This document shows positions 59,041-64,000 of a DNA stretch of 64,000 nt, piece after piece. The stretch covers positions 1,240,001 through 1,304,000 of the forward strand of contig OZ345375.1 of the NCBI GenBank assembly GCA_977006965.1, read 5' to 3'. The notes beneath the pieces are model-generated. The model was not told the DNA's origin. It saw only the letters and a program-made list of their open reading frames with translations, and did no database searches. This DNA is from Phymatolithon calcareum (taxonomy: Eukaryota > Rhodophyta > Florideophyceae > Hapalidiales). The stretch's first letter is position 1, and every line of letters begins with the position of its first letter. The position numbers and the translations under genes are program-made.

Positions 59041-59952
59041 TGTTCATATGCAGCAATTCCTAGCATCTGAGGTGCTAGGATTTGCTACAGGCGGACTGTC
59101 TCCACACGAAATTATAAACGGTAACAATATCAACGGCGAGGCAATCAACGCAGTTGCGGCATACAAGTTCCTCGGAATTCATCTCGACAAATAACTGAGC
59201 GTCAAAGTGCATTACCTGGAGCTTAGCCAAAAACTCCGGTCCAAGACCCTCTTGCATCGACGCGGAGGCATGTGTGGTCGTGCATGCGTTCGGGCAGTGT
59301 CAAATCAACAGCTTTCACGAGGCAGCATTATCAAATTGTGCACTGACAGCTGTAACCGCATAGACGCGCTCAGCGGGCAACCGCGCATGTTTGGTAATAT
59401 GGTCCAGAATCTATGGAATCTTATAGAACAAGTAGTGTCCCCCGAGGCTCACATAGAGTGTGTGTTTGGATACCTAGTCACTGCGGCGTCCCGAAGAATG
59501 AGGCAGCTGATGAGCTCGCGCGGCTGTGAATTTTGGAAACGAGTCTTGTGTCGCGTGAAGCGATACCTCTCACTTTGGAAGCCACACGACCCATTGTCAA
59601 ACCGCCCTGTAGAAGGAAAGCAATGGACCTATCTACGGTCACGAAAGATCCACACATCTCACAGAGAACTGCAGAAGTGGTACTCCACCAGGTCATAGCG
59701 AATTGCTGTCCGCTTATGACCTGCTTTCACTCTGAACACAGCGAGAATGAACCGCTACTCTACGACCCAGTGTGCAAGGTCTGCCCCCATGGCGTCAAGG
59801 AGACAGTGGAGGACCTAATCCTACGCTGCTCTGGTCGGACCGCCTATCGAAGGCAATTGATCGGAAGTGTGCTTGACAAAACCGTAGAAGATCTGTGCAG
59901 GGAGGGACGCGTAGAGATACTCCAATTCTTCAACAATGACAACTTTCTATAG
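59041..59952 (+). pseudogene. LINE (non-LTR retrotransposon) 3' fragment
   Basis: Starts in the RT thumb (AINAVAAYKFLGIHLDK, then a stop and LSVKVHYLELSQKL), lacks the sequence up to the RNase H, and resumes with IIKLCTDSCNRIDALSG. In a second frame at 59460-59520 it gives HCGVPKNEAADELA, the end of an RNase H domain of I/Jockey-type LINEs. 59533-59952 ends with a Cys/His finger, CKVCPHGVKETVEDLILRC, and stop at 59950. Several frame changes. It lies inside the candidate hAT element. Confidence 0.7.
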
Positions 59953-60094
59953 TATTAGTTCTGGCGTTAAATTTGTGTCGTCTGCAATAAAGAAAGAAAG
60001 ACAGGAAGGCAAGGTGAATAGTTTCGACTACGTACTGATACATCCATAAATCGGATAGCAAACCATACCGTCGCCTTTAAAGCCTCGTCAGCTT

Positions 60095-61033
60095 CTACAA
60101 GTATCTTAAAATTGTTATTCGGATATTTCCCTTTCGTGTAGCCCCGCACTCCGCAATCTCAATTCGACCCCTTCCACGCAAGCTTACTACATCCCAAACC
60201 TCGCGGTGATTAACCTTCACCCCACCATTCCGGATCCCCTCCGCCATCTTCGACCGACTTATTCCAAATCCTGCGCTTCCTACGGCATCGAGTCTCAAGC
60301 TTTTTTCCACATTAGTAAACTCTTTTACACGTCTTTCCCGGGGGCTCACCTCATCCAACGACACCATACTCGTCTCAACGCCCACTCGCCCAACGCTCGT
60401 TATCGCACCGATGAGGTAATCGGCAACGTCCGCATGTACCACAGCGTAGCAACAAGTGCCATCTTCCCTAAGCACTATGTCCCCTACGCGCTCTCGTTTC
60501 ACATGCGCCAGCACCGCACCAAGAAAGTCGCGCTGCGACAATTTCTCCTCCTCGAACCTCCGCCGCATCACCACAGCAGCAAGTTCTTCTCTTAAAACCT
60601 CTACAACCGCGCCATCGTCTGCAAATTTTGGAATATGCCCCGCAGTCAGTACTGCGCGCTCGGCGTCTGGATAGCCGCCCCAAGCGACCACGCGTGCGTC
60701 AGGGAGGCCTCGCCTGCATGCCATGCAAACTTCGTGCACGTCACGCGGCGTCATAAACTCAGACACACCGAACATGGCGCCTGCTGCGCGCATAACCGCG
60801 GCCACGGCACGCTCCGCGACTGTCTTGTCGACGCCGCGCAGAGTCGCAATGCGCACGGCATCAGCCTCCGCGGCCGCCTTTCGCGCCCCCATACGCACAG
60901 GAGCATACCTCACGTGCGCAGCGCATGTTTCGAGCGCACGCGACGCCCTGGTCGCGGTCGGGAGAGTAGCCGCGAACGCGAGGGGGCGTGCCGCCATACT
61001 CGCGTCAGCAATAATGAAGGACGTGCGATGCAT
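60095..61033 (-). CDS. Plastid S4-domain RNA-binding protein (YlmH/PSII S4 type)
   Basis: 312 residues, intact. The N-terminus (MHRTSFIIADASMAARPLAF, Ala/Arg/Ser/Thr-rich with few acidic residues) looks like a transit peptide, about 45 residues. The middle has the RRM-like YlmH core: ARVVAWGGYPDAERAVLTAG, LSQRDFLGAVLAHVKRERVG, DIVLREDGTCCYAVVHADV. The S4 domain is KSLRLDAVGSAGFGISRSK and IRNGGVKVNHREV. Cyanobacterial and plastid relatives are annotated as photosystem II S4 domain proteins, with RNA binding. The gene is GC-rich, unlike its neighbours. It diverges from the coiled-coil ORF at 61196 with a gap of about 160 bp, likely a shared promoter. It is the best evidence for a photosynthetic host. 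Confidence 0.88.
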   Translation of the reverse strand: MHRTSFIIADASMAARPLAFAATLPTATRASRALETCAAHVRYAPVRMGARKAAAEADAVRIATLRGVDKTVAERAVAAVMRAAGAMFGVSEFMTPRDVHEVCMACRRGLPDARVVAWGGYPDAERAVLTAGHIPKFADDGAVVEVLREELAAVVMRRRFEEEKLSQRDFLGAVLAHVKRERVGDIVLREDGTCCYAVVHADVADYLIGAITSVGRVGVETSMVSLDEVSPRERRVKEFTNVEKSLRLDAVGSAGFGISRSKMAEGIRNGGVKVNHREVWDVVSLRGRGRIEIAECGATRKGNIRITILRYL

Positions 61034-61195
61034 TCAATCTTGCTCCCGCGAGCATCGACAAGTTATCGTACGGCCCGCGTACACGTAATTATCCACATGA
61101 CCGCGATTATCACAGCACTGGCATTGTTGGTGCCGGCTATTTCATCACGGGGACGGCACAGTGCGCGCTAGTCTGCGCGCACGCTGCCACTCACA

Positions 61196-61570
61196 ATGAC
61201 GGACATCGAACGCGCGACCCCGGGCGCCGCTGAGGGCAGCACGGGCTGTGAGGTCGAGGGTCTGCGCAAAGCGCACGCTGCGGCTCGCGCTGACGCCGAG
61301 GCGCGTGGCGAACAACTCGAACTAGCAAAGGAGAAGGCAAAAGCTGTCGTTCGCGCTCAGATGGAGCGCGCTCGCGCGGCTGAAGCGCGTCTTCAGAGAC
61401 ATGCGAAGATGCAGGAGATGGAGATTGAACACTTGAACGCACGCATCAAGGAGCTAGAGAGTAAGCCGGCGCCTCAAGTCAAAATGCGAAAGGGAAACGC
61501 CGTTGGCATCGCCGGTGCCACGAGAGTTTGGATTCATGCCTTTCAAAGAGAAATTACTTTTGGTTGGTGA
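61196..61570 (+). CDS. Small coiled-coil protein
   Basis: 124 residues from ATG 61196. Residues 20-95 are a strong charged coiled coil (EVEGLRKAHAAARADAEARG, KEKAKAVVRAQMERARAAEA, MEIEHLNARIKELES). The end (GIAGATRVWIHAFQREITFGW) reads into an AT-richer region with a hairpin, so the true C-terminus may lie across an intron or be truncated. GC-rich like the S4 gene beside it. No family recognised. Confidence 0.55.
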   Translation: MTDIERATPGAAEGSTGCEVEGLRKAHAAARADAEARGEQLELAKEKAKAVVRAQMERARAAEARLQRHAKMQEMEIEHLNARIKELESKPAPQVKMRKGNAVGIAGATRVWIHAFQREITFGW

Positions 61571-61638
61571 ATAATGACTGCACACTCATTATTAACCAAC
61601 CAAATCCAGCGAATGTACACGTGTACATCCACTGGATT
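61560..61638. repeat. Two adjacent palindromes
   Basis: First: TTGGTTGGTGAATAATGA (61560-61577) against its inverse at 61586-61603, one mismatch, 8-base loop. Second: AATCCAG and CTGGATT (61603-61609, 61632-61638) enclosing the palindrome ATGTACACGTGTACAT. It overlaps the end of the coiled-coil ORF and lies about 400 bp inside the right end of the candidate hAT element. Confidence 0.7.
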
Positions 61639-61639
61639 G

Positions 61640-62019
61640 AATTTATGACTCTTGGATTTGATGCGGATAATCAAATTGACTTCATTATTTTCACTGATTT
61701 TATCGCGAAATAACTGGATGCTTGCTGATATAGGTTTCAGAACGACGAATCCTGTCGGACTGGATACAGATTCAGCCTAGCTTACCGCTGTAGGGCTACC
61801 GGACTCAAAAGCATTAGATTCTTTCTCGAGCGGACGAAGAAAATTCTAAATTTTAAATCGTCTACACCGACGAACTGGATTGAATCATACTCTTGGAGAT
61901 CTCGCTAGTCCATTGGACACTTGTTGCGTGGCATTTGGCGTACTGGATTCATCCGTCATCCGTCCAAATGAAACGCTGCTATAGACGCCAAACCAAAAAT
62001 TCGGTATGATAAGGGGTTC
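61640..62019. other. Subterminal stretch of the candidate hAT element
   Basis: No gene. AT-richer than the S4 region. Contains several ttgaa and actcttgg repeats without clear structure. Confidence 0.35.
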
Positions 62020-62047
62020 GTGTTACTCCCCCCCATAACACTCCCCT

Positions 62048-62547
62048 GGGGATACTGAGTACATTCAGGAATTAACAGATTGACAGATCTGTTCATCTGT
62101 CGACGTGTCAATATCATTCAGAAATAACACTTTTACACTTTATAATCCTCAAATACCGCCGCAACGGCCCCCGGCATTGCTCGCGTTGTCTATTGCGCAT
62201 AAGCTACGCACAGAGCACACTGTGCTTAAGGCTTTCCATGGCCCCCCACGGTCCCGTGGCATATCACGCCCATCGCTGCCTCTCCTGCGCTGCGCCGCGC
62301 CTCGCCTGCTTCCCCCGTTGTGCGCAGACTGTACCTCCTCGCTTGTGCTGTGCTTTTCCCTGGCCCCCACGCTCTCTCGCTCCCTGTTGATCTTCGCTTC
62401 GGGCTCGAGCCCGGCCGCGCTGGTCTCTGATTGTCGTGTCCTACCTCTCGCTCCCCGCTGACGCACGTAACGGGCCTCGGCAGACCCCAACTATCGCAGA
62501 GGCTACGTCCATCTGCGTCGACAGCTCGCCCGGGCCCATTCGCTATC
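62048..62547. other. GC-rich upstream region of the Myb/SANT-like gene
   Basis: Begins with the right copy of the GGGGATAC duplication (62048-62055). Overlapping frames on both strands in 62105-62549 reflect composition (Pro/Arg/Ser-rich) and have no domain. The frame of the downstream gene is open from 62431 but without an ATG before 62548. Confidence 0.35.
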
Positions 62548-63507
62548 ATGCCTCCGCCCGCAGAGGTCGCTGGAGACCAGCGGGCACTTCCGCGGCATCA
62601 GCCTCACGCTCCCGTCCCCCCTTTCCGCAACTCCGCCCCGCCCCCTATAGCCGGCACTGCCGGCTATGGGTATTCACTGGAATCGGCGCCGCATTCGCAC
62701 GATTCCGCCGTCCCATTCTCCGCTTTTCCAGCCGTCCTCCCGGTCCCAGAAGTAACTCCGCACTCAGTGAGGGATAGTGACACAGCCTCGGCATCTCGGA
62801 GCGACGAGTTCCACAGTGGCAGCAAGGGGAAGGCTGGAACTCCGAGCTACAACGATGAGGAGGTAGCGGTGCTGCTGGAAATCGTCGCGCGCGACGAGCT
62901 GTTAGGCGCAAATATGTGGGCTGCAGTAGACGCGCAGTATGCTGCATGGGCGAAGACTAAAAAGCGGCCAGCGCGGGAAGCGGACTCACTGAAGTCCAAG
63001 TTCGACCGTCTGGCGAACACGAGCAAGAGCACTGGCGATCCCTCCTGCCCACCAAACGTGTGGCGCACGAAGCAGATTTCGTGGGCAATTCTTGCTCGTG
63101 CCCATGCTGCGGAGTTGAACAGGGAGTCAAGCAAGGAGGGCGATGCCGCCGATACTGTACGTGATTCCCTTTCCGCTGCTCCTTCTGCTGCTACTGGTGA
63201 CTCTTCTGGCGATGTAGATGGGGACGACACTATCAATAGCGATGGCGTGGCTCATGTTAGTCGCGTAGGGAAGCGTGCGAACAAGCGTGGGGCAGGAGTG
63301 ACCGGAGTAAGCCCGAAGGGAAAGCGCCAGCGGGATGCTTCTGCTGTTGTATCTGTGATGGAACGGATGGCAAACAAGATGAGCACAATCTCCGATGCGA
63401 TAACGCATGACTCACAATCATCATTTGAGGCCGTCGTGCAGCGCCAAGTCCAAGTCGCACTACAAAAAACTAACTATTTTAACTCTGAATTAAATGCAAT
63501 GATCTAG
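62548..63507 (+). CDS. Myb/SANT-like protein (DUF6818-like) of a Harbinger-type element
   Basis: 319 residues from ATG 62548. After a Pro/Ser-rich N-terminus comes a Myb/SANT-like domain at residues 105-185: YNDEEVAVLLEIVARDELLG, MWAAVDAQYAAWAKTKKRPA, SLKSKFDRLANTSKSTGDPS, CPPNVWRTKQISWAI. This pattern is typical of the DUF6818-type proteins found with transposases. A basic patch (GKRANKRGAG, SPKGKRQRD) could serve nuclear import. The end is a helix (MERMANKMSTISDAITHDSQ). In Harbinger elements a Myb-like protein helps the transposase to enter the nucleus and bind DNA ends; the convergent transposase 46 bp downstream supports this role here. AATAAA polyadenylation signal near 63535. Confidence 0.65.
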   Translation: MPPPAEVAGDQRALPRHQPHAPVPPFRNSAPPPIAGTAGYGYSLESAPHSHDSAVPFSAFPAVLPVPEVTPHSVRDSDTASASRSDEFHSGSKGKAGTPSYNDEEVAVLLEIVARDELLGANMWAAVDAQYAAWAKTKKRPAREADSLKSKFDRLANTSKSTGDPSCPPNVWRTKQISWAILARAHAAELNRESSKEGDAADTVRDSLSAAPSAATGDSSGDVDGDDTINSDGVAHVSRVGKRANKRGAGVTGVSPKGKRQRDASAVVSVMERMANKMSTISDAITHDSQSSFEAVVQRQVQVALQKTNYFNSELNAMI

Positions 63508-63553
63508 GCTTTAGTGCAGAAGAGTTCCTCTAGTCAATAAACGATTTTCTTTT

Positions 63554-64000
63554 TCAAATTGTTTCTTCGCCTAGTAGGCTGTGCATCCAGGGTTTAACCT
63601 CCTCTCCGGTACCCGCGAATGTAGAACGAATCTGATAAAGACCCACAAAGCGAACCCTAAAATTGTATAGGTGGCAGACAACTCGCAGCAACCGATAGCG
63701 CGTGTATGAATCGGCAGGTAAAGGCACAGAAAGGCGCTTAAAAGGCGCCTTAAAAGCTCTCACTCCCCACTCTGCTGACTGCCTCTCCTTGGGCATTGCA
63801 CGCTCAATAATGAGGTCCACAGCAGCCATAACAGCAGGAGCAGGTAATCCGTCTCGCTCGTTGGCCTTTCCGGCGCTAACTATCTTACCACTTGCGCCCC
63901 GTATGTCCTTCATGAATGCACTGTCCGCAAGAATGGCGAAGCCGTCCGGTGTCCACTCAGATAGCTTAGGTCTGTAGAGATTCGAGGCGGCGGAGGTTTT
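63554..64000 (-). CDS. PIF/Harbinger-type DDE transposase, C-terminal part (cut by right edge)
   Basis: Open from the window edge: NLYRPKLSEWTPDGFAILAD then SAF, the second catalytic Asp region (ILADSAF) of a DDE_Tnp_4-type nuclease. Then APAVMAAVDLIIERAMPKER, QSAEWGVRAFKAPFKRL (the E of the triad with the family-typical W-G-V/M-R), LPADSYTRYRLLRVVCHLYN and FVGLYQIRSTFAG, stop at 63554. No break within the 149 codons. Convergent with the Myb-like gene; the two stop codons are 46 bp apart. Together they resemble the two-gene layout of Harbinger elements. The left terminal repeat was not found in the window. Confidence 0.75.
   Translation of the reverse strand, partial: KTSAASNLYRPKLSEWTPDGFAILADSAFMKDIRGASGKIVSAGKANERDGLPAPAVMAAVDLIIERAMPKERQSAEWGVRAFKAPFKRLSVPLPADSYTRYRLLRVVCHLYNFRVRFVGLYQIRSTFAGTGEEVKPWMHSLLGEETI

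Larger units (their letters stand above)
55915..62047. mobile_element. Candidate hAT element carrying extra genes
   Basis: Left end (55916-55943) and right end (62047-62020, inverted) match at 27 of 28 positions, beginning AGGGGAATGTTATGG and AGGGGAGTGTTATGG. The 8-bp GGGGATAC flanks both in direct orientation (55907-55914 and 62048-62055), with one extra C on the left. An 8-bp duplication and CAGGG-type ends are hAT hallmarks, and an intact hAT transposase lies inside. The 6.1-kb interval also holds a LINE tail, an S4-domain gene and a coiled-coil ORF. Alternatively the two ends belong to different copies and the match of the flanks is chance. Confidence 0.65.

Noticed and set aside
60635-61171. 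178-codon plus-strand ORF opposite the S4 gene
   Set aside because: GC-rich sequence gives long antisense frames; the minus strand has a full, recognisable S4-domain protein.
61603-61638. CRISPR-like or phage-type repeat
   Set aside because: A single palindrome pair without spacers. Nothing in the window is prokaryotic.

Overview
The window reads as nuclear DNA of an intron-poor, plastid-bearing eukaryote, most plausibly a red alga of the Chondrus type. This is an inference. It rests on a putative plastid-targeted YlmH/photosystem-II-type S4 protein (60.1-61.0 kb), a broken NB-ARC/kinesin-light-chain-type TPR gene (24.4-28.2 kb), and a dense nest of Copia, Gypsy, DIRS-like, LINE, hAT, pogo and Harbinger-like sequences. 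No rRNA, tRNA or CRISPR was seen. Few genes look intact: the PB1-ZZ-peptidoglycan-binding-like protein (50.8-51.5 kb), a hAT transposase (56.7-58.9 kb), the S4 protein, a small coiled-coil ORF (61.2-61.6 kb) and a Myb/SANT-like protein (62.5-63.5 kb) that converges on a Harbinger-type transposase cut by the right edge.

Layout. 0-22.5 kb: a Copia graveyard with at least eight copies or fragments (A-I), in both orientations, nested and in two places in tandem with one shared LTR. The primer sites match the anticodon arm of initiator tRNA-Met. 22.5-24.4 kb: unassigned sequence with a broken minus-strand gene. 24.4-28.2 kb: the NB-ARC/TPR pseudogene. 28.7-41.8 kb: one Gypsy element on the minus strand, bounded by 311-bp LTRs and an ATAG target duplication. 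It contains a near-intact young Copia element (J, 30469-36277, duplication GAGAT), which itself splits an older plus-strand gene that resembles a papain-like cysteine protease. 42.0-48.6 kb: two inverted copies of a short inverted-repeat element flank a decayed DIRS-like RT-RNase H-tyrosine recombinase element. The left copy is split by a 1.8-kb element with terminal inverted repeats. 49.4-51.5 kb: the PB1-ZZ gene and an inverted, decayed paralogue lacking the ZZ finger. 53-54.1 kb: a pogo/CENP-B-like relic. 55.9-62.05 kb: a candidate hAT element with 28-bp terminal repeats and an 8-bp flanking duplication. It encloses an intact transposase, a LINE tail, the S4 gene and the coiled-coil ORF. 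62.5-64 kb: the Harbinger-like pair.

How it fits together. Relative ages can be read from the nesting: Copia J is younger than the protease-like gene and the Gypsy, and a solo LTR is younger than Copia C. The S4 gene is the only probable housekeeping gene; the PB1-ZZ gene may be a host adaptor. All coordinates of repeat ends were found by eye, and identities are estimates, not computed alignments.
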